Shown here: positions 6,895-13,308 of the stretch, piece after piece
Layout: each line of letters starts with the position of its first letter
Numbering within the stretch: the first letter of the stretch is position 1
Source of the DNA: Pelorhabdus rhamnosifermentans
Lineage (GTDB): Bacteria > Bacillota > Negativicutes > UMGS1260
DNA length: 64,000 nt
Direction of reading: 5' to 3'
Assembly: GCF_018835585.1 (NCBI RefSeq)
Contig: NZ_JAHGVE010000008.1
Coordinates: 1 to 64,000 of the forward strand
Made by a program: the position numbers and the translations under genes
The notes under the pieces: model-generated
What the model saw: only the letters and a program-made list of their open reading frames with translations
What the model was told of the DNA's origin: nothing
The model's database searches: none

Positions 6895-7645
6895 ACTGAT
6901 AATGTAAGAAATTGACCGAGAGGCAGTTACTTATGTAGGACGCGCTGTGTTGTGAGTAGCACCTCATTAAAAGCGGTTTGGGCGCGACTGTACTTTGCGG
7001 AGAACTATTCGGGGGCAAGTACATGGTTGTGGTGGCGGAATAGGTAGACGCTAAATTGCAGTTGAATGCAGTTGCAAATGTAGTCAACATAAGTCTAATC
7101 CAGAATGTAGCTCAGCCAGGTAGAGCAGGGCGCGAAACGCTCGTGTCGGTGGTTCGATTCCATCCATTTATGTTAGGTGAAAATCCTAACCCACAACCAA
7201 ATTCAAACAGAATCCGTCAAGCCTCTCGACGATGCGGACCAGGGCGGGACAATCAAAGGTAAGCTGCTACAATGCTACGGCATGTACGGACAGGCAGGGA
7301 GCAGCAAGGTATATCGCGGGTGATTAAAACTATATCTGGTTTTTCTAGTGTTAGATAATGGGGCGATATGCAAAATGAATCCGTCAGATTGCGAGATTCC
7401 TAAAAACTAAAAACGGAAATTATCAGTAACGATGAATAATGATGTTTGAAAAATAAGGAATTGAGGCTAGACGGTGGCGGGGTCCGCGAGTGACTATAAA
7501 CTACACAGCCGGAATGGTTTAAGCCGAAAGCGCAGATCGCTCTATATGAGCCAACAGGCGGCATTAGCGTGTTAGACTTTTACCCTGTGGTACTGATAAT
7601 TGCCGCCGATAAAAATTTAGCCTTGCTGATAAAACAGCAGGGCTT
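6895..7645 (+). ncRNA. Large structured non-coding RNA, candidate GOLLD/ROOL-class
   Basis: About 700 bases with no convincing reading frame but many paired segments. A long-range helix pairs 7214-7225 with 7463-7474 (11 of 12 positions). Inside it lie 7309-7317 with 7363-7371, 7263-7268 with 7300-7305, 7333-7337 with 7353-7357, 7396-7401 with 7456-7461, and a TACG-tetraloop hairpin at 7272-7283. Upstream, 6989-6998 pairs with 7015-7023 with one bulge. Between the two domains sits a tRNA-like nest (7026-7197). It is followed by a strong intrinsic terminator at 7619-7650. GOLLD and ROOL RNAs are large structured phage RNAs that occur with or around tRNAs; class assignment is inference. Confidence 0.7.
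7026..7197 (+). other. tRNA-Leu-like outer domain enclosing a tRNA-Phe-like inner domain
   Basis: The outer part begins like a leucine tRNA: a 7-base acceptor strand (7026-7032) followed by TGGCGGAATAGGTAGACGC. It closes with a six-base T-stem (7172-7177 with 7185-7190) and a perfectly complementary acceptor strand (7191-7197). Inside it, about 7101-7171 closely follows tRNA-Phe: D-arm GCTC/GAGC, a T-arm of five pairs with loop TTCGATT, and GAAA in the anticodon position. The inner anticodon loop is two bases short, U33 is absent and its acceptor is poorly paired, though 7086-7092 pairs perfectly with 7168-7174. Neither is likely to be a normal aminoacylated tRNA. Confidence 0.6.
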
Positions 7646-7650
7646 TAATT
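7617..7650 (+). terminator. Intrinsic terminator after the structured RNA
   Basis: Ten-base stem AGCCTTGCTG (7619-7628) with CAGCAGGGCT (7635-7644), one G-T pair, loop ATAAAA, then a T-rich tract. Confidence 0.8.
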
Positions 7651-7655
7651 TATTT

Positions 7656-7684
7656 GCAGGAAATTGTTCCCTTTTGCCGAAGTA
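7656..7684 (+). promoter_or_regulatory. Sigma-H-type promoter
   Basis: GCAGGAAAT at 7656-7664 fits the B. subtilis sigma-H -35 consensus RNAGGAWWW. After 11 bases, GCCGAAGTA (7676-7684) fits the -10 RNNGAATWW with one mismatch. Predicted start of transcription is about 15-20 bases before the ATG at 7707. A second phage copy lies at 8515, and host versions precede ackA and spoVS. Confidence 0.6.
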
Positions 7685-7706
7685 TGTTAGAAAATGGGAA
7701 AGGGAG

Positions 7707-8030
7707 ATGCTTTACTTGAAAAAGATAAAATTTATGTTACGGTATGATCAAAAAGGACGAGGCTTTCACATTAATTCGATGGAACTTTATGGAGAGGTAA
7801 ATAAAAGATTAATTAGTAAACAAATTGCAACTAGTGTTGAACAAGATAGTGATCCACGCGAACCTTTATCTGATGGTGATATTTTGCACATGGAAGTACC
7901 ATACTTAATCAAAAATGATACTAATTCAAGTAATTTGACAATAGAAAATATCAAAACTGCATTAAAAGATATAGATTTATTTGATAATAAATCTTTATTT
8001 TCGAATGTAAAAATTACAGAAGAAAATTAA
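7707..8030 (+). CDS. Unknown cargo protein behind a sigma-H-type promoter, 107 aa
   Basis: Not recognised. ATG at 7707 follows AAAGGGAG directly; an in-frame TTG at 7716 is an alternative with better spacing. Upstream in-frame codons to 7569 run through the terminator and promoter and are not coding. The protein is basic at its start and has an acidic middle (DPREPLSDGDILHMEVPY). No signal peptide or membrane segment. Its own promoter and terminator-bounded position mark it as a cargo gene expressed apart from the lytic programme. Confidence 0.65.
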   Translation: MLYLKKIKFMLRYDQKGRGFHINSMELYGEVNKRLISKQIATSVEQDSDPREPLSDGDILHMEVPYLIKNDTNSSNLTIENIKTALKDIDLFDNKSLFSNVKITEEN

Positions 8031-8086
8031 ATCCAACGACCTTCTTGTTGAAGTGTTTTATAGAATGGTGGAGGGCGGTAGTTAGA

Positions 8087-8428
8087 ATGAATAATAGTAT
8101 TGATAATAATACGACTTACGAATTGTTTATACGCCAAGCATTTAGTGTCGGTAAGAATGAAATGGTTGGGAGATGGGGTGATCCGGCTCAACTTGCGAAT
8201 ACAGATGTATTTTCAGATGTTGGTATTGAAGAGGTAAAAACTGCTGTAGCATATTCTATAGCTATATATCGATCGTATTGTGAGAATGCCAACAGCAATG
8301 ATAAGGAAACAATGTCAAATTGTTTAAAGAATGTAATTAATGCTCCTGATAAAAAGGCTATAATTAATATAATAAATAAATTTGAAGATATTAGAAAAAA
8401 GTATTATAAACACAATTGGATCAAATAA
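8087..8428 (+). CDS. Unknown cargo protein, 113 aa
   Basis: ATG at 8087 follows GGAGGGCGG; the frame extends upstream to 8045 without a good start. The protein is mostly helical and has no recognised motif. It is followed at once by an intrinsic terminator and probably shares the transcript that starts at the 7656 promoter. Confidence 0.6.
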   Translation: MNNSIDNNTTYELFIRQAFSVGKNEMVGRWGDPAQLANTDVFSDVGIEEVKTAVAYSIAIYRSYCENANSNDKETMSNCLKNVINAPDKKAIINIINKFEDIRKKYYKHNWIK

Positions 8429-8442
8429 AAAAAATGATATCT

Positions 8443-8465
8443 AGCGTCCTGCGGGGCGCTTTTTC
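8443..8465 (+). terminator. Intrinsic terminator
   Basis: Short GC-rich hairpin AGCGTCC/GGGGCGCT with loop TGC, followed by TTTT. A near-identical hairpin lies at 13091-13114. Confidence 0.65.
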
Positions 8466-8514
8466 TATGCCATAAAACAAACGAGTTTGCTTATAACGAG
8501 TAGGCTTTTATTTT

Positions 8515-8543
8515 GCAGGAAATTGTTTCCTTTTAGCGAATTG
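8515..8543 (+). promoter_or_regulatory. Sigma-H-type promoter
   Basis: GCAGGAAAT (8515-8523), 11-base spacer, then AGCGAATTG (8535-8543). This matches RNAGGAWWW and RNNGAATWW in all but the last base. The surrounding 55 bases are a diverged copy of the region at 7652-7706, including the downstream AAAGGGAG. Confidence 0.65.
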
Positions 8544-8575
8544 TGTATAAAAATGGTAAAAGGGAGTGAATACTT

Positions 8576-8974
8576 GTGGAATTCGATACTAAGCAAAAGG
8601 TATTAATTGCAATGTATGTAGAGTATCAAAAAGACCTACCTAATATGGATGAAAATATAACCCCCGAGAACTTGGGGTTGCAAGAAGAAATTTTTGCTGT
8701 AGCAATAGAAAAATTGCTTAATGAAGAATTGATAAATGGTGCTGATGTAACAAGGTGCATAGGAACCTATGATCAACCTGAAGCGACACTTTTTGGTGCC
8801 ATGTTAACTTCAAAAGGCATTTCATATGTTGAAGAAAAACTAGGTATTAACTCAAACCTATCAGGTAAAGAAAAAATTGAGGTTGTACGCAAATCATTTT
8901 TGGAACAAGGGTTGGATGTATTGACAGATTTTGCTGCTAAAGTAACTGCAGAACTAATAAAAGCGCAAACTTGA
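8576..8974 (+). CDS. YjcQ-like winged-helix phage protein, 132 aa
   Basis: The N-terminal 90 residues have the layout of YjcQ-family proteins: a helix, an 'EEIFAVAIEKLLNEELI' helix-turn-helix, then a strand segment ending LTSKGISYVEE, as in winged-helix domains. The last 35 residues form an extra helix. YjcQ proteins occur in many Firmicute prophages; their role is unknown, with DNA binding likely. The GTG start at 8576 follows AAAGGGAG and a sigma-H-type promoter, so it is probably expressed in transition-state or sporulating cells (inference). A perfect terminator follows. Confidence 0.65.
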   Translation: MEFDTKQKVLIAMYVEYQKDLPNMDENITPENLGLQEEIFAVAIEKLLNEELINGADVTRCIGTYDQPEATLFGAMLTSKGISYVEEKLGINSNLSGKEKIEVVRKSFLEQGLDVLTDFAAKVTAELIKAQT

Positions 8975-8993
8975 CAAAGTTAATTGCGAAATC

Positions 8994-9016
8994 AAAGAGC
9001 CGAAAGGCTCTTTTTT
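8994..9016 (+). terminator. Intrinsic terminator
   Basis: Perfect stem AAGAGCC/GGCTCTT with GAAA tetraloop and a T6 tract. Confidence 0.85.
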
Positions 9017-9035
9017 AATCTCATAAAACAAATTA

Positions 9036-9062
9036 AGCCTCGCTTAAACGGCGGGGCTTTTA
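9036..9062 (+). terminator. Intrinsic terminator or attenuator
   Basis: AGCCTCGC pairs with GCGGGGCT around loop TTAAAC, followed by TTTT, immediately before the gene at 9088. Confidence 0.55.
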
Positions 9063-9087
9063 CTATATACGAAAGGAGATGTTTAAA

Positions 9088-9381
9088 ATGCCAGTAAAAT
9101 GCAACAACCGAAAATGCAAGCACAACGATTGCCAAAAATGCGGTTTAGCTGAAACCTCAGTAAAAGTGGCTGATGCCTCACTAAATACCTCTACGGCCTC
9201 TGCTAATACCTCGCCTCAAGATTCAACAAATACCTCTATAAATTACCTCTATTGCAATAATGCAGAGCCGTGGCCTAACGAAGATATGAAAGAGATAATG
9301 AAGGATGGCGTTAATCCGCTATGCGACAGGGTTAGGCATAGATATAAGTCTAAGCGGCAGGATGGGATATTGATGAAATAA
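9088..9381 (+). CDS. Cysteine-rich small phage protein, 97 aa
   Basis: Start set at ATG 9088 because GAAAGGAG ends at 9078, leaving correct spacing; the ATG at 9079 abuts the binding site. Residues 1-22 carry CNNRKCKHNDCQKC, a compact Cys/His cluster likely to bind zinc. A low-complexity Ser/Thr linker with repeated NTS follows, and a basic tail has two further cysteines. Such proteins occur at the ends of phage early regions. Function unknown. Confidence 0.6.
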   Translation: MPVKCNNRKCKHNDCQKCGLAETSVKVADASLNTSTASANTSPQDSTNTSINYLYCNNAEPWPNEDMKEIMKDGVNPLCDRVRHRYKSKRQDGILMK

Positions 9382-9405
9382 AAAAGGCCACCTTATTTGG
9401 CAGCC
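9380..9405 (-). terminator. Intrinsic terminator of the minus-strand accessory operon
   Basis: Read on the minus strand, GGCTGCC pairs with GGTGGCC around AAATAA (seven pairs including two wobbles), followed by TTTTTT. It ends the operon running from about 11676 to 9480. Confidence 0.75.
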
Positions 9406-9479
9406 TTCGCTGTTCTGCATGATAGGTGAATTTCATAGTGAAAACCTCCTTGGTAGGGAAGAGCCAACCGCCGAAACGG

Positions 9480-11159
9480 TCAGCCAATACCTTTTAATTG
9501 TTCCATGACACGACGGGCGGCATATTTGCCGTTACCTGTTAGCTGGCGAACCCATGCGCTGCGGCTAGGGGACCATTTAAAAGAATTATGTTTCAAAACC
9601 TCCCTAATATTGTCGGCTGGTTTACCGTCAAAGATAAACTGGCAGCGGTTGTCGTCCTCTTTGTAGGTATACCTGTCATATTCAACCTCTACAGGCTGCT
9701 TGTTTGCATTACGTTCTAATACCTCTATACGCTGTTTAATCCTGTGAATATTGGCATTGTTATTGGTTAATGCGTAATTAGCGAATCCGACACGGCCTAA
9801 AGAATCAGGCATTTTTAGTTTTGCAATTTGCGAATCAGTATATCCGAGTTTATACAGTTCGTTATCATCATTTTTGCGAATGGCTTTATTAACGGCTTTC
9901 ATAGTTTCTTGTGCTTTTTCTGCCTGTTCGAGTTGAGCCTTTAACTTTATGATTGCGTCTGGGTCATCAGAGGATATGCCGCCAGTACCAACAGAAGCGG
10001 CTTTTTGTTCGTAATAGTTTGCTGTGTCAGACAGTTTGAAAGACTTTTCGTATTTATTGCTGATTTTATTGCGGTAATTACGGTCAGACCGTTCAGAATG
10101 ATGCCCGACTAAAATAGGTTGACCGAATGGAATGACCTCTGCCATTTTATGGGCTTGATTATATGCGGCCTTGCTTTCAGACCTCTTGTTTGCGGCAAAT
10201 TCTAAATACCTTTGCCGCCTATTTTCAAGTTTTTGTTCGTAGGAGTTAAGTGGGCGTTTTTCTTCCTGCTGAACCTCTGTTATTTCTTTACTTGAAACCT
10301 CTGAAACCTCATTGACTTCTGGCAAAACCTCTGCAACAGTGGAAATCTCTTGCAATTCCTCTTGGTGTTCAGCTTCATATTTTGCGCGGCGTTCTTCCTC
10401 TTGCTTGGCATATGCTGCCCGATCTGCTTCATCATTAGCAGCTTTCATATCTTGGTATTTTTGTTCCCAACATTCCGGGAAACGATTTTCGTAATACCAA
10501 GTGTTTTCATAGTTTTGTTGAAACGCTTCTTCAATTGACTGATTGAATCTATTTCGACAATGAGCCTGCAATTCTGTTTTACGTTCTTCTGATTGTTCAC
10601 GACTTGTCATTATATATTTAGCACCTGGACAGCCTAATTTTTCAGTGTCTAAATGGCGATATTCGTAAATATCCTCCATACCGTTAAAATGGCCTTGCTC
10701 ATATTGTCCGACAATGCGGTCTACTAATTCGGTGACGGGGCCGTCAATCCATGAAATATGAACGCTGTCGCCGCCTGCAAAGTTTTCAGAAGTAACGAAG
10801 AATTTAACCTCTGGGAAAACCTCTTTAAGTTTAGTGCGAATAGCTTTAGCTGTTGCCGCTGCGCCTGTAAGCTGGCCTTTATTTTTGGCTTTTTGTTCAG
10901 CTTTATAGGCAAGTCTGGACCTCTGCGATTCAAGATGCTTTTCAATAGCAGCCTGCCGTGATTCAAAGCTACGATAGTAGTAATGACTGGACGGCTTGCC
11001 TGCTGTTCCGTCGAAAATCATAAGATACGGCTTATTGCTTACCTCATAAGTAACAATTACGCAGTTAGCGTCTTTGTGTTCGTTGACGGTTGCACCTTTA
11101 CACATATCAATATACAATTTGCGCGCTGCTTGACGTTTTTCTTTTGTGTCTAACCTCAT
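9480..11159 (-). CDS. LPD29- and DUF3560-domain accessory protein, 559 aa
   Basis: Residues about 100-190 resemble the LPD29 domain found in large polyvalent phage and plasmid proteins ('AIRTKLKEVFPEVKFFVTSE', later GDSVHISWIDGP). A charged coiled linker (about 240-320) follows, then a DUF3560-type region with AYNQAHKMAEVIPFGQPILV and GHHSERSDR at about 330-370, another coiled segment, and a C-terminal Trp-containing small domain. Polyvalent-associated domains are linked to host takeover or anti-defence functions; the specific role here is unknown. CAGGGAGG precedes the ATG. It is last in a three-gene operon driven by the promoter at 11713-11741. Confidence 0.75.
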   Translation of the reverse strand: MRLDTKEKRQAARKLYIDMCKGATVNEHKDANCVIVTYEVSNKPYLMIFDGTAGKPSSHYYYRSFESRQAAIEKHLESQRSRLAYKAEQKAKNKGQLTGAAATAKAIRTKLKEVFPEVKFFVTSENFAGGDSVHISWIDGPVTELVDRIVGQYEQGHFNGMEDIYEYRHLDTEKLGCPGAKYIMTSREQSEERKTELQAHCRNRFNQSIEEAFQQNYENTWYYENRFPECWEQKYQDMKAANDEADRAAYAKQEEERRAKYEAEHQEELQEISTVAEVLPEVNEVSEVSSKEITEVQQEEKRPLNSYEQKLENRRQRYLEFAANKRSESKAAYNQAHKMAEVIPFGQPILVGHHSERSDRNYRNKISNKYEKSFKLSDTANYYEQKAASVGTGGISSDDPDAIIKLKAQLEQAEKAQETMKAVNKAIRKNDDNELYKLGYTDSQIAKLKMPDSLGRVGFANYALTNNNANIHRIKQRIEVLERNANKQPVEVEYDRYTYKEDDNRCQFIFDGKPADNIREVLKHNSFKWSPSRSAWVRQLTGNGKYAARRVMEQLKGIG

Positions 11160-11233
11160 TATTAAAACCTCCCTGCTATCAGCTTTTATTCACGGGCTTT
11201 AGACCGTCGCTGGCAGCTTTACAGGGCAGGTGT

Positions 11234-11461
11234 TTAGCCTGCTTGAAATGCGGAATCTGGTAATCTGTTTGTATCTCTTGCAATTGCTAAAAGGTTGTTG
11301 AAAGCGTCCTGGTAATCAGTTGATTTTTTAACCTTTTCGACTGCACTTGTTGCCCATTTAGAACCATCAAATGAGCACTGTAAAACATCTCTAGTTTCTG
11401 TTAATGGCAATTGATAAAGATTTATGGTTTTATCGATTAATTCCAGTTTAAAGTTTTTCAT
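11234..11461 (-). CDS. Small accessory protein, 75 aa
   Basis: ATG at 11461 is preceded by AAGGAGG at ideal spacing; the same frame extends to a GTG at 11548 across a GC-rich leader and is less likely. No motif recognised; the fold looks like a short beta-alpha domain. It lies between a 43-aa gene and the LPD29/DUF3560 gene. Confidence 0.6.
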   Translation of the reverse strand: MKNFKLELIDKTINLYQLPLTETRDVLQCSFDGSKWATSAVEKVKKSTDYQDAFNNLLAIARDTNRLPDSAFQAG

Positions 11462-11544
11462 TATTAAAAACCTCCTTATATTGTCGGTCTGGCTGTCGGT
11501 GGTTGTAACCGTCTGCCTGCCAGCATTACCGGGCTTGTCACCCG

Positions 11545-11676
11545 TCACTCTGCAAGAAGTTTAGCAGAATTTCTAATTGTGTTTTTATCTTCTTCTGATA
11601 AGCAAATGCATTTATCTTGTGCTATTTCAACTATCATTTCAATAAAACGTTTTAAGTCGTGAGTATTATTTTTCAT
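11545..11676 (-). CDS. Small helical protein, 43 aa
   Basis: ATG at 11676 with GGAGGCGG upstream, ending TGA at 11545-11547. The peptide is one or two amphipathic helices with a CIC motif. First gene of the minus-strand operon, about 35 bases from the promoter's -10. Function unknown. Confidence 0.55.
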   Translation of the reverse strand: MKNNTHDLKRFIEMIVEIAQDKCICLSEEDKNTIRNSAKLLAE

Positions 11677-11712
11677 CTTTACCGCCTCCGCTTGTTTATC
11701 TTCTATGATTCT

Positions 11713-11741
11713 ATTTTATACTAAGATGTATTAATAGTCAA
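11713..11741 (-). promoter_or_regulatory. Promoter of minus-strand accessory operon
   Basis: On the minus strand, TTGACT (11736-11741) and TAAAAT (11713-11718) are separated by 17 bases. The spacer contains the complement of AAGATGTAT (11723-11731), which recurs in the opposing promoter. Confidence 0.7.
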
Positions 11742-11770
11742 GCGGTTTTAATGCATTTTTGGATAAAATA

Positions 11771-11799
11771 TTTACAAAGATGTATAAAACATTTATAAT
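11771..11799 (+). promoter_or_regulatory. Promoter of the HTH regulator gene
   Basis: TTTACA (11771-11776), 17-base spacer, TATAAT (11794-11799): a near-consensus housekeeping promoter. The spacer contains AAGATGTAT (11777-11785), identical to the repeat in the divergent promoter, a likely operator. Confidence 0.8.
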
Positions 11800-11816
11800 G
11801 TGGTTGAGGTGATGAG

Positions 11817-12065
11817 ATGCCAAGAACAGAACCAATACCACAAAACGAAATTGAACAAGTAGAGAATAGCATTAAAAGAGAAATAGCCGGGGCAGGCTCA
11901 AATGCATCTGACACGGCTAAAAGATTGAAAGAGACATATGATTCTTCGGATACGCCTATCTCTCTATCTAGACAATTGAGACAGGGGACTATACCTTTTT
12001 GGAAAGTGCTGAGAATTGCAGACGTATTAGGCTATGAAATAGTTTGGAAGCGAAAAGGAGAATAA
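11817..12065 (+). CDS. Small HTH regulator (phage DUF6471-like), 82 aa
   Basis: Helix-turn-helix architecture: 'SNASDTAKRLKETYDSSD' leads into ISLSRQLRQGTIPFWKVLRI and a closing strand with IVWKRK. This is the layout of small phage Cro/repressor-like proteins of the DUF6471 type. It is transcribed from a strong promoter that overlaps a divergent promoter, and both contain the same nine-base repeat. It probably represses the minus-strand operon and itself (inference). Confidence 0.65.
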   Translation: MPRTEPIPQNEIEQVENSIKREIAGAGSNASDTAKRLKETYDSSDTPISLSRQLRQGTIPFWKVLRIADVLGYEIVWKRKGE

Positions 12066-12069
12066 ATGT

Positions 12070-12417
12070 ATGATTGCATGGCTGATTAAATGGAAATGGA
12101 TAGGGGATCATGCCAAAGTAGAAAATGATATTGCTGCTATAGTTAATTACAGAACTTCGCCTGATAATGTTAAAAGTTTGGTTGAGCAATTATATGTTAA
12201 TTCACTTTGTTTGCGGGATCGTCTAAGGTACGTTAAGAGTAAATCAAGCCTAGTATACAAGGCAAATTCCGATATTAACGGCACAATAATTTGTGGAGAT
12301 AATCCATTTTTGGAAGCAAGGAAAGTTGATATTCTGGAAGTTGTAGAGTGTGAGCAAGGTAAACAATCATTGGTATATAATAAGCATTACGCAAAAAAGA
12401 AAAAGCCCCAGCAGTAG
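12070..12417 (+). CDS. Unknown phage protein, 115 aa
   Basis: ATG at 12070, four bases after the regulator gene's stop, with AAAAGGAGAA as binding site, so the two are co-transcribed. Starts with a Trp-rich hydrophobic stretch, too short to be confident of a membrane segment, then a helical domain and a Lys-rich tail. Not recognised. Followed by a terminator at 12434. Confidence 0.55.
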   Translation: MIAWLIKWKWIGDHAKVENDIAAIVNYRTSPDNVKSLVEQLYVNSLCLRDRLRYVKSKSSLVYKANSDINGTIICGDNPFLEARKVDILEVVECEQGKQSLVYNKHYAKKKKPQQ

Positions 12418-12433
12418 GCCGGGGAATAAAAGG

Positions 12434-12459
12434 ACCGTCCAATTAAGGGCAGTTTTTTT
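12434..12459 (+). terminator. Intrinsic terminator
   Basis: ACCGTCC pairs with GGGCAGT (one mismatch) around AATTAA, followed by T7. It ends the regulator operon and faces minus-strand genes. Confidence 0.65.
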
Positions 12460-12475
12460 GTGCAGAAAAATAGAG

Positions 12476-12625
12476 CTACTTTGCTGTAGCCCTGAGCTGT
12501 TTAATGAGTTCTTTAACTTTTTCGTATTCTTCGTCGGTTAGCCGGAAGTTACGGGCCTTTTTCCCGGATGGGCGAAGAGTGCCGGACGGTCTGCCAGCAC
12601 CTTCACGTTTACCGCCTTTTGGCAT
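12476..12625 (-). CDS. Small basic GGKREGAGRP-type protein, 49 aa
   Basis: The N-terminus, MPKGGKREGAGRPSG, is a motif common to small mobile-element proteins. It is followed by NFRLTDEEYEKVKELIKQLR, a strand-helix that resembles half of a ribbon-helix-helix DNA-binding protein. GGAGGC stands nine bases before the ATG. Its start lies inside the 3' end of the upstream minus-strand gene, so translation is probably coupled. Confidence 0.65.
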   Translation of the reverse strand: MPKGGKREGAGRPSGTLRPSGKKARNFRLTDEEYEKVKELIKQLRATAK

Positions 12626-12779
12626 TGTATTGCCTCCAATATCTATAAAGAGTCAATAAAGCAGCTAAACTTAAAGCAATATCAGTAATTGATTGTAAGG
12701 TATCACCGGATAATGACTGTCTGTTAAATAGCCATACGATAGCAACAATCCAAAAACAAATTTCTGAAAAGTATTTCAT
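12609..12779 (-). CDS. Small membrane protein, 56 aa
   Basis: Two hydrophobic stretches (about residues 5-18 and 33-46, the second 'IALSLAALLTLYRYW') joined by a polar loop, with a basic C-terminus. Probably spans the membrane twice. The ribosome binding site is weak. Overlaps the downstream 49-aa gene by 17 bases. Function unknown; holin-like, toxin-like or superinfection-exclusion roles are all possible. Confidence 0.5.
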   Translation of the reverse strand: MKYFSEICFWIVAIVWLFNRQSLSGDTLQSITDIALSLAALLTLYRYWRQYNAKRR

Positions 12780-12839
12780 AATTTTCGAATGATGCGGTAT
12801 AATAATATTAGGGTTGGGGAGGTTTTCCTCCCCTGTGGC

Positions 12840-12998
12840 TCATCCTCTACGCTTATGCTTGACCGGCTGGCGTTTTGGGTGGGCTTTTAGTTTTTCTAGG
12901 ATTTCTAGAACGTTCTTAAGTATTTCAAGAATCATCTTGATTATTCCTAAGATTGCCCCAACAATTCCTAGAATGATCAACCCTGTCTTATCATCCAC
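12840..12998 (-). CDS. Small single-span membrane protein with basic tail, 52 aa (toxin-like)
   Basis: GTG at 12998 follows AAAGGAGTG. The peptide has one hydrophobic span (GLIILGIVGAILGIIKMIL), an amphipathic helix and a strongly basic tail (HPKRQPVKHKRRG). This layout resembles type I toxin peptides, but no antisense RNA is evident. An ATG three bases upstream is out of frame. A strong GGGGAGG/CCTCCCC hairpin lies just downstream (12817-12834). Confidence 0.45.
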   Translation of the reverse strand: MDDKTGLIILGIVGAILGIIKMILEILKNVLEILEKLKAHPKRQPVKHKRRG

Positions 12999-13090
12999 TC
13001 ATTCAATCACTCCTTTCCTTTGGATTAATTACATTATACCATATTATAGATTAAACGTAAAGTATTTATTCATAGATATATTGTTATTTT

Positions 13091-13114
13091 AGCGTCCTTT
13101 TGGGGCGCTTTTAT
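13091..13114 (+). terminator. Short terminator-like hairpin
   Basis: AGCGTCC/GGGGCGCT with loop TTTT and a T-rich tail; near-copy of the hairpin at 8443. Confidence 0.55.
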
Positions 13115-13138
13115 TATTTTTGAAAGGTAGGCGAGAAG

Positions 13139-13294
13139 ATGAGCAAAGGCATAGTGTTTTGCTTTAACCTTAGAAGTGTGTACATTATCAAACACGCATT
13201 GAGAGATAAAGAGCGCGATGAAGCAGAGGAGAGAGTCTTTCAATATGTTTGCCAGACGATAGATGAGTTTAAGGCGGATAAAAATATAAGGTAG
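13139..13294 (+). CDS. Small phage protein, 51 aa
   Basis: ATG at 13139, stop TAG at 13292-13294. Upstream AAAGGTAGGCGAG gives a fair binding site. Basic N-terminal part, then a charged helix (ALRDKERDEAEERVF). Lies just before the small terminase region. Function unknown. Confidence 0.55.
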   Translation: MSKGIVFCFNLRSVYIIKHALRDKERDEAEERVFQYVCQTIDEFKADKNIR

Positions 13295-13308
13295 TAGGTG
13301 AATATGTT

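Noticed and set aside
7101-7171. Functional tRNA-Phe
   Set aside because: The anticodon loop is two bases short, U33 is missing and the acceptor stem has mismatches, so normal aminoacylation and decoding are unlikely.
7026-7197. tRNA-Leu interrupted by a group I intron
   Set aside because: The insert is about 88 bases and resembles a tRNA, with no intron core elements, and the T-loop departs from the tRNA consensus.
7056-7262. Open frame of 68 codons through the tRNA-like region
   Set aside because: It overlaps the structured RNA, has no ribosome binding site and its protein is arginine-rich and low in quality. The RNA structure explains the sequence better.
9350-9436. 28-codon minus-strand ORF with a strong binding site
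   Set aside because: It runs through the operon terminator at 9380-9405 and overlaps an opposing gene. The leader-like binding site may be a relic of the same type seen before the other genes of this operon.
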